Below are positions 37,065 through 46,306 of a stretch of DNA of 64,000 nt, piece by piece. The stretch's first letter is position 1. Every line of letters starts with the position of its first letter. The notes below the pieces were generated by a model. The model ran no database searches. It was not told the origin of the DNA and was given only the letters and a program-made list of their open reading frames with translations. This DNA comes from Anaerolineaceae bacterium UBA5211 (GTDB lineage: Bacteria > Chloroflexota > Anaerolineae > Anaerolineales > Anaerolineaceae). The DNA is taken from NCBI GenBank assembly GCA_002412595.1, contig DHVJ01000050.1, forward strand, positions 214 to 64,213. The letters are read 5' to 3'. A program made the position numbers and the translations under genes.

Positions 37065-38543
37065 TTAAATAATTTCCAAACTTTCTTTAACCCTTTGGAT
37101 GGTGCGTTCTTTTCCTAAAACCTGCATGCAATCGAACAAAGGTGGTGTCACGCGCTGTCCTGAAACCGCTTCCCGCAGGAAACTAAAAAGTTCTTTAGGA
37201 GTTAGACTTTGCTCATTCATATACTGGGTAAGTTCTTGATCGATAGTGTCAATTGACCAATCGGAAATATTCTTTATTACCTCCAACGCCCCTATTCCAA
37301 GTTGGCGGGTCTCCTCGCTGCTTTTACCTTTAATAACCAATGACTCGGGACTATGCATAATTTCATCTTTGAATAAGAAAGCGCACATATCCACCGAATC
37401 ATCCAGCGTCGTGATGCGGTCTTTTAACATCGGCGCAATTGCTTCCATTTCCTTTAGAGTTACGCTAAATCCTTCTTTTTCAAAGAAAGGTATAAACCGA
37501 GCGCCTAAATCGGCGTCGTCCAATGCTTTGATGTGCTGTTTATTGAAATAATCCAATTTCGAGAAATTGATGGCCGCCGGTGAAGGATTCAGCTTTTTCA
37601 GCGAGAACTTTTCCACCAGATCTTCCAGCGTGAAGAACTCTGTATGGTCATCATAGCTCCAACCCATCAAAGCCACCCAGTTAATCACGGCCTCCGGTAA
37701 ATATCCAAAGTCTTCAAGATCTTTGACGAAAATGGAATAGCCATCATTGCTAAGATCAGCAGCTTCGCGCTTGCTCATCTTGCCTTTTCCGCTGGGTTTG
37801 AGGAAAACGGACAAATGCACCCATACAGGTTCTTCCCAGCCAAATGCCTGCCAAATCAAACTATGCAGCGGCGAAGTCGGCAGCCACTCCGACCCGCGGA
37901 TCACGTGGGTAACCTTCATCAAATAGTCATCGACAATCGCGGCCAAATGATACAAAGCCCATCCATCCGATTTCACCAGAATAAAATCATCCAAGTTTGA
38001 ATTCTCAAAGAGAATATCGCCGCGCAGTAAGTCATGCACAACCGTAATGCCCTGCTTGGGTGTTTTAAATCGGATCACGTGGGATTCACCATTTTTAGCC
38101 CGTTCTTCGGCCTCTGCTTTGTCCAGGTTGCGGCAAAAACCATCATAATGGGGTAGTAGCTTATTTTTTTGTTTTTCCTGCCTTACCTGCGCCAGGCGTT
38201 CCGAAGAACAAAAACAGTAGTATGCCATGTCTTTTTTAATTAATTCATGGGCATATTTCTGGTAAATTTCTTTCCGTTCTGACTGCCGGTAAGGGCCATA
38301 AGGACCGCCCTTATCTGAGCCCTCATCCCAATCAATACCCAGCCAGCGCATACTCTTCATCAATTCTTCTTCAGCGCCTTCTACAAGGCGCTTGCGGTCC
38401 GTATCTTCAATTCTTAGGATAAATTGACCTTGCGTTTGTTTAGCGATCAAATAATCATATAATGCCGTGCGCGCTGACCCTAAATGAACATGGCCAGTGG
38501 GTGAAGGCGCAAATCGAACTCGGTATGGGGTATTCTGTGACAT
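37065..38543 (-). CDS. gltX: Glutamyl-tRNA synthetase
   Basis: 492 residues from the second of two adjacent ATGs, placed for the GGAGG upstream. The class I HIGH-type motif is HLGS in APSPTGHVHLGSAR, and the KMSKR loop is present (GKGKMSKREA). A C-terminal all-helical anticodon-binding domain follows. No zinc-binding Cys cluster was noticed. It charges tRNA-Glu, and in organisms without GlnRS also tRNA-Gln. It starts 13 nt after rodA in the same transcript and is followed by tRNA-Gln. Confidence 0.95.
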   Translation of the reverse strand: MSQNTPYRVRFAPSPTGHVHLGSARTALYDYLIAKQTQGQFILRIEDTDRKRLVEGAEEELMKSMRWLGIDWDEGSDKGGPYGPYRQSERKEIYQKYAHELIKKDMAYYCFCSSERLAQVRQEKQKNKLLPHYDGFCRNLDKAEAEERAKNGESHVIRFKTPKQGITVVHDLLRGDILFENSNLDDFILVKSDGWALYHLAAIVDDYLMKVTHVIRGSEWLPTSPLHSLIWQAFGWEEPVWVHLSVFLKPSGKGKMSKREAADLSNDGYSIFVKDLEDFGYLPEAVINWVALMGWSYDDHTEFFTLEDLVEKFSLKKLNPSPAAINFSKLDYFNKQHIKALDDADLGARFIPFFEKEGFSVTLKEMEAIAPMLKDRITTLDDSVDMCAFLFKDEIMHSPESLVIKGKSSEETRQLGIGALEVIKNISDWSIDTIDQELTQYMNEQSLTPKELFSFLREAVSGQRVTPPLFDCMQVLGKERTIQRVKESLEII

Positions 38544-38556
38544 CATCCTCCAGGTA

Positions 38557-39651
38557 TTAGGTAATACTTCCCTTTCTCAGGGATACGCTTTCAACCAGCC
38601 CAATGCCCACAATCGAACTGAGCAATGAGCTGCCTCCGTAGCTGATAAACGGTAGTGGTAATCCGGACACCGGCACAACGTTTAGATTGACGCCAATGTT
38701 AACCGCGGTTTGAAAAAACAACATAGCCGCATAACCATAGGCAAGCAATGACCCATACAGGTCGCTGGCCGTTCGGCCAATCACCAAACATCGCCATATA
38801 ACAAATACCAAAAGCAGCATGACCGCCATAGTTCCTACAAAACCGAATTCTTCCGCCATCGCGGAAAAAATAAAGTCTGTATGGCGGACTTTTAGGAACC
38901 TTAATTGCACTTGTGTTCCCTGTCCGTAACCCTGGCCCATCAAGCCGCCGGATCCGATGGTTATAAGTGCTTGTTCAACGTTATATGTATCACCGTAGCT
39001 GGCCTCCGGGTCGGGAAAAATAAAATTTAAAATACGGCCTCTCTGATAGTCTTCCAGCAGCGGAAAAGCAGCTGCGATTAGTATGATAGCCACCAAACCC
39101 AGAATGAGCAAATATTTCAACGGTATTCCGCAAATCCACAATAAAGCAAACCAGATCACCATGATCACAATGGATGTGCTCAGATTGGGTTGCAGCAGAA
39201 TCCATATAACCACCCCAAAGGTCATCATGAAGCTTTGAAAAACCCATTTCAAATCGTGGGGTTTATCCATATTTTTCGCGAAATAATCCGCCAAAACCAT
39301 AATCATCAGGATTTTCACAATTTCAGAAGGTTGGATCAGGATAACACCGGTATCCAACCAGCGTGCGGAACCAAACCGCGCCTGGCCAACAACATAAATT
39401 ACTAACAGGGACGAGATTGCGAAAATATATATGAATCTGGCCAAAGAGCTCCAATAGTGATAGTCAATCGCGGCCATGATTAACATCAAAACCGTACCGC
39501 CAGCCAAAAATAACGGTTGGCGGGAAACAGATTGTGCCAGTGTTTCATTTCCGGCTATAGCAGATTGGATCATCATGATGCCGAAAATACTCAGAAAGAT
39601 GGCAGCACCAAATAGCCAGAAATCGAAATTTCGCCAGATTACGCGCTTCAT
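38557..39651 (-). CDS. rodA: Peptidoglycan glycosyltransferase RodA (SEDS family)
   Basis: 364 residues with about ten transmembrane helices. The SEDS motifs HTDFIFSAMAEEFGFVG and GLPLPFISYGGSSLLSS are complete. RodA polymerises glycan strands for side-wall growth, together with the class B PBP (mrdA, encoded three genes upstream) and guided by MreB. FtsW is a close relative, but the mre/mrdA context favours RodA. Confidence 0.94.
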   Translation of the reverse strand: MKRVIWRNFDFWLFGAAIFLSIFGIMMIQSAIAGNETLAQSVSRQPLFLAGGTVLMLIMAAIDYHYWSSLARFIYIFAISSLLVIYVVGQARFGSARWLDTGVILIQPSEIVKILMIMVLADYFAKNMDKPHDLKWVFQSFMMTFGVVIWILLQPNLSTSIVIMVIWFALLWICGIPLKYLLILGLVAIILIAAAFPLLEDYQRGRILNFIFPDPEASYGDTYNVEQALITIGSGGLMGQGYGQGTQVQLRFLKVRHTDFIFSAMAEEFGFVGTMAVMLLLVFVIWRCLVIGRTASDLYGSLLAYGYAAMLFFQTAVNIGVNLNVVPVSGLPLPFISYGGSSLLSSIVGIGLVESVSLRKGSIT

Positions 39652-39687
39652 TTATTTTTCAATCAAATTTGATATTAATTTTGATAA

Positions 39688-39954
39688 CTAATTTATCTTT
39701 TTTCGGTCATAATGCTTGAGGGGAATATCAGCAACCAGGCGTTGTTCTCTGCCTTCATGCATCATGGTAATTTTTACCAATTCAGGTTCAATCGCGATAT
39801 GCTGGGAGATGGTTTTTAACAAATCATCTTTCAACTCTTCCATAGTATCCGGGTTGATGTCCGTACGGTCATGGATCAATACCAACTTTAATCGCTCTTT
39901 CGCTTCATCAGCGCTGCCAGTTTGGCCGCTGATTCTTTTCAGCCAATCAGCCAT
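39688..39954 (-). CDS. minE: Cell division topological factor MinE
   Basis: 88 residues from the ATG at 39954, chosen because AAGGAGGT lies 7 nt upstream. It contains the MinE core pattern RLKLVLIHDRTDINPDTMEE followed by a beta-rich dimer segment ending LVADIPL. MinE drives MinD-MinC pole-to-pole oscillation or placement so that the Z ring forms at mid-cell. It is the last gene of minC-minD-minE, 16 nt after minD. Confidence 0.93.
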   Translation of the reverse strand: MADWLKRISGQTGSADEAKERLKLVLIHDRTDINPDTMEELKDDLLKTISQHIAIEPELVKITMMHEGREQRLVADIPLKHYDRKKIN

Positions 39955-39970
39955 CTCATCAACCTCCTTT

Positions 39971-40762
39971 TTATTTAAACACTCGCGATAATTTGTGCAA
40001 AAAATCTTCTTTGAAGTCCAAGTTGAGCAGTGGCACTTCATCCCCCATTAATCGACGGGAAATATTCCTGAATGCCTGGCCCGCTCTGGATTTTTCGTCC
40101 AAAGCCACCGGTTTCCCAACATTTGTACTGACAATCACATTTTCATCTTCTGGCACAATTCCAAGCAACTTAATGGCCAGCAGTTCAAGCACATCTTCCG
40201 CATCCAACATATCGCCGCGTTGAACCATTTCAGGATTCAATCGGTTGATGATCAGCTTTGCGGGTTCTTTCTGTTCTGCTTCAATTAATCCAATAATCCT
40301 GTCCGCATCTCGAACAGCAGATACATCCGGATTGGTGATCACTATAATCTCATCCGCCGGAGCAATTGCGTTTCTAAATCCGCGTTCGATTCCCGCAGGG
40401 GAATCAATGATGACCCAATCGGCTTCATCGCGTAAATCTTCACCTAATTTAATCATATCACTGGGTGAAATGGCATTTTTATCACGGGTTTGGGCGGCTG
40501 GGATGAGATGCAAATCGTCGAATCTTTTATCGCGAATCATGGCCTGTTTCAAACGGCAGCGTCCTTCGATAACATCCACTATGTCGTAAACAATGCGATT
40601 TTCCAACCCCATCACAACGTCCAAATTCCGTAAGCCGATATCTGCATCCAGGCAGACCACTCGTTGACCCATTTGGGCCAAAGCGACGGCAAGATTAGCG
40701 GTAGCTGTTGTTTTACCAACCCCTCCTTTTCCTGATGTAACCGTTATTATTTTTGCTGTCAT
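39971..40762 (-). CDS. minD: Septum site-determining ATPase MinD
   Basis: 263 residues. The deviant Walker A motif is SGKGGVGKTTAT with the signature Lys pair. DADIGLRNLDVVMGLENRI and DSPAGIERGF (Walker B region) follow. The C-terminal amphipathic helix (EDFLHKLSRVFK) is the membrane-targeting sequence. The ATP-bound form recruits MinC to the membrane. Confidence 0.97.
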   Translation of the reverse strand: MTAKIITVTSGKGGVGKTTATANLAVALAQMGQRVVCLDADIGLRNLDVVMGLENRIVYDIVDVIEGRCRLKQAMIRDKRFDDLHLIPAAQTRDKNAISPSDMIKLGEDLRDEADWVIIDSPAGIERGFRNAIAPADEIIVITNPDVSAVRDADRIIGLIEAEQKEPAKLIINRLNPEMVQRGDMLDAEDVLELLAIKLLGIVPEDENVIVSTNVGKPVALDEKSRAGQAFRNISRRLMGDEVPLLNLDFKEDFLHKLSRVFK

Positions 40763-40799
40763 GCTTTCCTCAAATGAATAGATTATGTATAGATTATTG

Positions 40800-41492
40800 T
40801 TATTCTATCAGTTTATGTTGTTCCCATTCAATAAATTTCAGGCTATTCCCATCGATAACAACTTTGCATATCTTCTTCTTAGGTTTTATTTTTAATTTAT
40901 TTTCTCTATAAGATATATTGGCTATGCGCATTTTTTCTGTGCTGATTTCCAGTGCGGCTATGACTTCTTTTTCTGAACCGCCTATACCAGCATGCACCGT
41001 CCCGCGAATTTTTCCCCACACGTAAATTGATCCATCTGCAAATACCTCTGCACCCGGGTTAATGTCCCCCTCCACAAATACGCTGCCGGAATATTTCACT
41101 GAAGTACCCGACCGTAATGTTTTTCGGATCATCAAAGCAGTTTCGCCGTCATATAACGCCCGTGGTAAATCTTCTTCATTGACTTTCAGGATGCTTTTTT
41201 TGGTGGACAGTCCCAAAGTTTCAGCCACTGCTTCGGTTGAAGGAGATTGGCTCAGCAATGCAAAAAGGGTCACTCTGCGGTCAGCTAGTCTATCCCGAAG
41301 TGCACACACTTCAGCCGCGCGTAGTTTTCGTTCTCCGACATCGATAGCCACCTTGGCGCCTTCAAAAAATTCGCGTCTCCCATCAATTTGCTGCAGAAGC
41401 GCATCGAAATTCTTCTGCCAGTCTCCTTCCCCGATGGTAATCAGGAGCCCTTCTCGAAATCCTTTAATCGGGAATGCTTCCAATGTTTTCAT
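40800..41492 (-). CDS. minC: Septum formation inhibitor MinC
   Basis: 230 residues. The N-terminal FtsZ-inhibiting domain (about 1-105) is followed by the beta-helical C-terminal domain with SGSVFVEGDINPGAEVFADGS and a GGSEKEVIAALE segment. MinC blocks FtsZ assembly away from mid-cell when bound to MinD. It is 37 nt upstream of minD. Confidence 0.93.
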   Translation of the reverse strand: MKTLEAFPIKGFREGLLITIGEGDWQKNFDALLQQIDGRREFFEGAKVAIDVGERKLRAAEVCALRDRLADRRVTLFALLSQSPSTEAVAETLGLSTKKSILKVNEEDLPRALYDGETALMIRKTLRSGTSVKYSGSVFVEGDINPGAEVFADGSIYVWGKIRGTVHAGIGGSEKEVIAALEISTEKMRIANISYRENKLKIKPKKKICKVVIDGNSLKFIEWEQHKLIE

Positions 41493-41507
41493 GGCAATTC
41501 TTCTCTT

Positions 41508-43628
41508 CTACTCAATTTCTTCTGCCACTTCTTGTTCGCCGGCATCAATCGCCTTCAATTCAAAATAAGCTTCAAAGATCTTGCGAGCGATGGGGCCGGC
41601 CACACTGGCGCCCTCACCACCGTTATAGACAAAAGCCACTACGGCAATTTCGGGGTCGTCGTATGGGGCATATCCCACAAACCACGAGTGAGTAGGCCAG
41701 CTACCAGAAATGCACAATCCTTTTTCCTGAGCTACATTGTCGCAATATTCAGCCGTGCCGGTTTTTCCGGCCACGGGAATGTCCTTGCCGTTGATGATGA
41801 TATTATCCAGGTAATTATGGGCTGTGCCTTCTGTATCAGCGACCACTTTCCGCATGCCCTCTTGGGTCAGGTCAATCACCCATGGTGCCACGGTTTTCTT
41901 TTCTTCTGTTGCAATGCCATTTTCATCGAAAACGGTGATGAGCGGATCCTTGGTAATATCCCATTTCACTTCAGGGGTAAACGGCTCGATCACGTTGCCA
42001 TCCGAATCCAGTACTTCCCGCACCAGGGTCGGTTGCATATATACCCCATCGTTAGCGATAATGGCCGCGGATTCAACTACCTGCAATGCAGTGGAAAGTA
42101 CGTAGCCCTGACCCATAGCAGCAATGTATGTATCACCCGTGGACCAGTTTTCGCTTAAATTAATACGTTTCCAGGCGGATGTTGGAATCAAACCCTCAGC
42201 TTCACCCGGCAATTCAATTCCGGTTACCTGCCCATAGCCCAGGGCTTTGGCATACTCTGCCAAACGATCAATTCCTAAACCCTCATCTACTTCTCCGGTG
42301 TAACCACCGCCAACTTTATAAAAGTAAATATCGCAAGATAGGGCCACAGCCCGTGTGAAGCTAACCTTACCGTGTCCCAAGTCGTCATAGCAAACATATT
42401 CCCGTTCAGAACCGGGGTCATTAGGTGAATACTTTTCAGTTATCGTGATTTTTCCAGGGCATGTCACGCTTTGTGTGGGGGTGACCACTCCTTCGTTTAG
42501 TACGCCTATGGCAGTTGCCAGCTTAAACACGGATCCTGGCGGATGTTCGGCAGAAATGGCGTGGTTGAACAATGGTGTTAACGGATCAGCCAGAAGTTGA
42601 TTGTAATAATAAGCCGGAATGTATTTCGCCATGCGGTTATTTTCAAACGTGGGATATGACACCATCGCCAGAACTTCCCCGGTTTTCGGGTTCACCGCGA
42701 TGGCAACACCATTTGAGGAGCGGATGGTATTAAAATAGCGGTTCCACCACTCAATTTCGCCAATCAAAGCAGCTTTGGTAGCTGCCTGCAAGCGGGTATC
42801 AATGGTTAATTTGACATTATTTCCAGGTACCGGATCGACGGGTGGCTCCAGGTTACGAATTTCTTTGCCAGCCACATCTACTTCCACGACCCGTTTGCCA
42901 TTTTTTCCAGCCAGAGTTTCGTTAAGTGTTGACTCGACGCCTGCGTAACCAACTTTATCACGATCCGCAACAAATCCCTCTTCGAGGTAATAATCCTCAA
43001 GCGTTGCCGGAATAGGACCAAGGAAACCGATAACTTCAGAGGTCATGTCACCTGTTGGATATTCCCGAATGGGTTCAATCTCAATGCCAACCCCCGGCCA
43101 GTCAGTTGCTTTTTCACTGATGATCATGGCAGTCTCTTTATCAATGTCACAGGCAACATTAACGGCAGTATAGGGTGCATTGGTATCCTGAATCACCACA
43201 ACTTCTGTAATGCCAAAATCTGTATAACAAGGTGTAAATAGCTTTACAGTTTCATCGTTTAACACCCCATTGGAAACCGGAATATCAATCAATGGGGATA
43301 GTTCCCGGTAAATCTCCTGTATCGCACCTGGAAGAGGTTCTTCAGTCGGATCACCCGGTAAATCCGCCGGTGTTATTGTGACATTATAGGATGCCACATT
43401 ACGCGCCAATACCACCCCATTACGATCCATAATGATCCCGCGTTCAGTTTGGATGTTAATTTCACTGGTGCGGTTGTCTTCGGATTGTGCCAGATAGTAA
43501 TCCCCATTAGTTACCTGCACATCAAACAATCGCAGGGCATAGAAAGCAAAAACAGCTGCTATCAAAACGTAGATGACGTGCAAGCGCCATTTTTCAATTT
43601 CAGGTTTATTCCCCTTTGTATTATTCAT
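41508..43628 (-). CDS. mrdA: Class B penicillin-binding protein 2 (elongasome transpeptidase)
   Basis: 706 residues from the ATG at 43628 (GGAG 6 nt upstream; an in-frame start 33 nt earlier is less likely). One N-terminal transmembrane helix is followed by the PBP dimer domain (TERGIIMDRNGVVLA) and the transpeptidase. Active-site motifs are SVFK (in PPGSVFKLA), SCD in place of SxN, and KTGTAE. It cross-links side-wall peptidoglycan with RodA. The start overlaps the mreD end by 8 nt. Confidence 0.93.
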   Translation of the reverse strand: MNNTKGNKPEIEKWRLHVIYVLIAAVFAFYALRLFDVQVTNGDYYLAQSEDNRTSEINIQTERGIIMDRNGVVLARNVASYNVTITPADLPGDPTEEPLPGAIQEIYRELSPLIDIPVSNGVLNDETVKLFTPCYTDFGITEVVVIQDTNAPYTAVNVACDIDKETAMIISEKATDWPGVGIEIEPIREYPTGDMTSEVIGFLGPIPATLEDYYLEEGFVADRDKVGYAGVESTLNETLAGKNGKRVVEVDVAGKEIRNLEPPVDPVPGNNVKLTIDTRLQAATKAALIGEIEWWNRYFNTIRSSNGVAIAVNPKTGEVLAMVSYPTFENNRMAKYIPAYYYNQLLADPLTPLFNHAISAEHPPGSVFKLATAIGVLNEGVVTPTQSVTCPGKITITEKYSPNDPGSEREYVCYDDLGHGKVSFTRAVALSCDIYFYKVGGGYTGEVDEGLGIDRLAEYAKALGYGQVTGIELPGEAEGLIPTSAWKRINLSENWSTGDTYIAAMGQGYVLSTALQVVESAAIIANDGVYMQPTLVREVLDSDGNVIEPFTPEVKWDITKDPLITVFDENGIATEEKKTVAPWVIDLTQEGMRKVVADTEGTAHNYLDNIIINGKDIPVAGKTGTAEYCDNVAQEKGLCISGSWPTHSWFVGYAPYDDPEIAVVAFVYNGGEGASVAGPIARKIFEAYFELKAIDAGEQEVAEEIE

Positions 43629-44124
43629 AGTCTTCTCCAGGGAGTACCCATTGCCGCACATCAGAAATGATCACATACATCGGAAAAATGAAGAATAAAT
43701 TGAGAAGCAAACTGGGTAGGGTAATATTTTGCATACTGTTAATAAGGCCGGCATTTACACCATTGACCTGCAGGTAAAAAATGCTCAATAAATGTTGAAA
43801 AAGAGTTCCGACGAACACTACGACTATAAGCATCAAAATTGGAGACTGCCAAATCCGTCCAAATAATAATTTGGCCAATATTGCAACAAAAAAATAAGAG
43901 AGGATTGGGATGTAAAATGGCATGGCCGTGTTCAAAGCAACAACTAATCCACCAACAAGAGCCCACACGAAAGCATTATATCCCTTCTCTTTGACACCCC
44001 AACAAGCAACTGCAATTAATATAATATCTGCACTACCGTTAATCAACGCAATACGGCTGATAGTTGTGGTTTGCAGCACAGAGAGCAGTAGCATGACAGG
44101 TATAGAGATAAAGTTAGCAATCAT
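43621..44124 (-). CDS. mreD: Rod shape-determining protein MreD
   Basis: 167 residues with about five transmembrane helices and the MreD-like start MIANFISIPVMLLLSVLQTT. It is identified mainly by position between mreC and mrdA, as the family is poorly conserved. MreD is a membrane partner of MreC and RodA. It shares one base with the mreC stop and overlaps mrdA. Confidence 0.85.
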   Translation of the reverse strand: MIANFISIPVMLLLSVLQTTTISRIALINGSADIILIAVACWGVKEKGYNAFVWALVGGLVVALNTAMPFYIPILSYFFVAILAKLLFGRIWQSPILMLIVVVFVGTLFQHLLSIFYLQVNGVNAGLINSMQNITLPSLLLNLFFIFPMYVIISDVRQWVLPGEDYE

Positions 44125-44969
44125 TATCTCGTGGTCTCATTGGTTAATGGTGTGATGTTGGTTGTCTGGAAGTTGGTGATAACCAATACCGCCCGCAATG
44201 TCTCAAAATCAACTACCGGCTGCACATAAGCTGTTTGGAACAATTCATTCTCAGTTTTTTGAAAATCCACCACCTGCCCAACAAGGATATCGGAGGGAAA
44301 ATTGCCGCCTAAGCCGGAGGTTAGTAGGATTTCGCCGGTATTCAATGAAATATTTTGGTTGAGCATCTCCAGAGTGATATCACCGCTAATAGACCCTTCC
44401 ACAAGTGCATCCGCGCCCTGCGTTTGCAGCGAAACGTTAACGATGGATTGGGCATCGGAAATCAGTTGCACGCGCGCCGCACTGGCTGTTACAGCTTCCA
44501 CCCGGCCAACCAACCCTTGTTGAGTGACTACAGGCATACCGTAGCGAATGCCGTCATCCGAACCGTGGTCGATGATGATATATTGCAGGAATGGGCTGGG
44601 GTCTCGGCCAATCACAGCAGCTGCAATATACTCATCAGCCGGTCTGGAACGTGCGTAATCCAATAATGAATAGAGGATATCCGCTTCCTGTAGTTGCTCC
44701 TGAAGTTGGATGATCTGGCTTTGCAGATTAGCTACTTCGTCTTCCAATTCCGAGTTGCGTTGGATCAATTCAGTAACATCACGTGGAAGTGTGAAGAAAT
44801 CATAAACTGCCATGACGCGTTCTGAAAGCCAGCGCTGGGCAGCCACGAAAGGATCCATCACCACGCCCAAAACAGGCCTGAGAAATCCACTCAAGGCCAT
44901 GAAAAGAATACCGATTATCAAAAATACAACCACTGCATTACGCAGCGTGTTGGGTGATACTGGTTTCAT
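44124..44969 (-). CDS. mreC: Rod shape-determining protein MreC
   Basis: 281 residues. There is an N-terminal membrane helix (about 12-33), a coiled coil (LIQRNSELEDEVANLQSQII), and the two beta-barrel domains with GRDPSPFLQYIIIDHGSDDGI and GRVEAVTASAARVQLISD. MreC is an extracytoplasmic scaffold that activates the PBP2-RodA complex. It lies 27 nt after mreB. Confidence 0.95.
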   Translation of the reverse strand: MKPVSPNTLRNAVVVFLIIGILFMALSGFLRPVLGVVMDPFVAAQRWLSERVMAVYDFFTLPRDVTELIQRNSELEDEVANLQSQIIQLQEQLQEADILYSLLDYARSRPADEYIAAAVIGRDPSPFLQYIIIDHGSDDGIRYGMPVVTQQGLVGRVEAVTASAARVQLISDAQSIVNVSLQTQGADALVEGSISGDITLEMLNQNISLNTGEILLTSGLGGNFPSDILVGQVVDFQKTENELFQTAYVQPVVDFETLRAVLVITNFQTTNITPLTNETTR

Positions 44970-44996
44970 GCTGGTTCTTATTTGTTAAGTCTGTAC

Positions 44997-46067
44997 TCAA
45001 GCAGATTTTTGTTTGCTTGAGCGATCCACATCCACCAATAAATGCTGAAAACGGTTTAGATCTTCCAAAACAATTCCGGCTCCGCGCGCCACACAGGTCA
45101 TCGGGTCTTCGGCCAGCCAGACGTGCATTTTCAATTCGTTAGCCAGGCGCTGCACTAGGTTTTGGAGCTGCGAACTGCCGCCAGCCATACAGATGCCGGT
45201 ATCCAACAGATCCGCGCCGATTTCCGGCGGAGCTTCGTCTAAAGCATCTTTGATGGTGTCAATGATCACTTGCAGCGAGGGCTGCAATGCTTCTCGTATT
45301 TCAATTGAAGATATTTCCAAAGCTTCCGGCAAACCGCTGACCAAATTCCGTCCGCGGATTGTCATCGTCTTTTCAGTTTCCAATGGATAAGCGGAACCGA
45401 TCTGAATCTTGACATCCTCAGCCATTCGTTCACCAATAAATAGGTTGTACTTGTTGCGGATATAGTTGATGATATCCTGGTCCATCTCATCACCGGCTAC
45501 GCGCAGCGAGCGTGAAACCACCATACCGCCCAGCGAACTGATAGCTACTTCTGTGGTACCCCCGCCAATATCCACGATCATCGTGCCGCGCACGTCTGCC
45601 ATGGGTAGTCCGGCACCCAGGCTGGCCGCCAAGGGTTCTTCTATCAGATATACTTCCCTGGCACCTGCCGCCATGGTCGCGTCAAAGACAGCCCGTTTTT
45701 CCACTTCGGTTGCACCTGAAGGAATGCCAATCACTACACGCGGGCGCGGCATAGGCACAATGGATTGTTGGTGTACCCGTCCAATGAAATATCCCAACAT
45801 AGCCTGGGTAATTTCAAATTCCGAAATGACACCATCCCGCAACGGTCGTAAAGCTATGATATTGTTGGGAGTTCGGCCGATCATTTCTTTGGCTTGCGCA
45901 CCAATTGCTAACGGTCGGCGCGTTCGTTTATCAATCGCAACCCAGGAAGGTTCCTGAATCACGATGCCCTTTCCCCTTACATAGATGAGGGTGTTCGCGG
46001 TACCTAAATCGATACCCAAGTCAAGTGAAAACAGCCCCATCAACCAATTTACAGGATTAGTAACCAA
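44997..46067 (-). CDS. mreB: Actin-like cell-shape protein MreB
   Basis: 356 residues. The actin-fold phosphate loops LGIDLGTANTLIYV and VDIGGGTTEVA are clear, with the adenosine motif MAGGSSQL. The TTG start is supported by AGGAGAG 6 nt upstream; the ATG 27 nt further in has none. MreB filaments position the elongation machinery. It is the first gene of a minus-strand operon running to gltX and tRNA-Gln. Confidence 0.95.
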   Translation of the reverse strand: MVTNPVNWLMGLFSLDLGIDLGTANTLIYVRGKGIVIQEPSWVAIDKRTRRPLAIGAQAKEMIGRTPNNIIALRPLRDGVISEFEITQAMLGYFIGRVHQQSIVPMPRPRVVIGIPSGATEVEKRAVFDATMAAGAREVYLIEEPLAASLGAGLPMADVRGTMIVDIGGGTTEVAISSLGGMVVSRSLRVAGDEMDQDIINYIRNKYNLFIGERMAEDVKIQIGSAYPLETEKTMTIRGRNLVSGLPEALEISSIEIREALQPSLQVIIDTIKDALDEAPPEIGADLLDTGICMAGGSSQLQNLVQRLANELKMHVWLAEDPMTCVARGAGIVLEDLNRFQHLLVDVDRSSKQKSA

Positions 46068-46188
46068 GTAACGCTCTCCTATTTGCTTAAAAGCGGAATG
46101 TTCAATATTAGCTTAAAAATCGGGCAATATTATAACATTATAACGAAATTTACAATTTTTAAGTGTTTTTCCAAGTTTTTGTTAAAAC

Positions 46189-46217
46189 TTGACAGGCCTA
46201 TCTGCACTCGCTATAAT
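46189..46217 (+). promoter_or_regulatory. Promoter of tRNA-Gly
   Basis: TTGACA and TATAAT match consensus fully and are spaced 17 nt; the tRNA starts 12 nt after the -10 box. Confidence 0.9.
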
Positions 46218-46229
46218 TTCTTGCAGTGT

Positions 46230-46301
46230 GCGGGTGTAGCCAAGTGGTAAGGCAGTAGCTTCCCAAGCTACCATTCGTGGGTTCGAATCCCATCACCCGC
46301 T
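46230..46301 (+). tRNA. tRNA-Gly (anticodon CCC)
   Basis: Acceptor GCGGGTG pairs with CACCCGC, discriminator T. The anticodon stem GTAGC/GCTAC has loop TTCCCAA (anticodon CCC). The T arm is GTGGGTTCGAATCCCAT. The CCA end is not encoded. Confidence 0.96.
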
Positions 46302-46306
46302 CTTCT

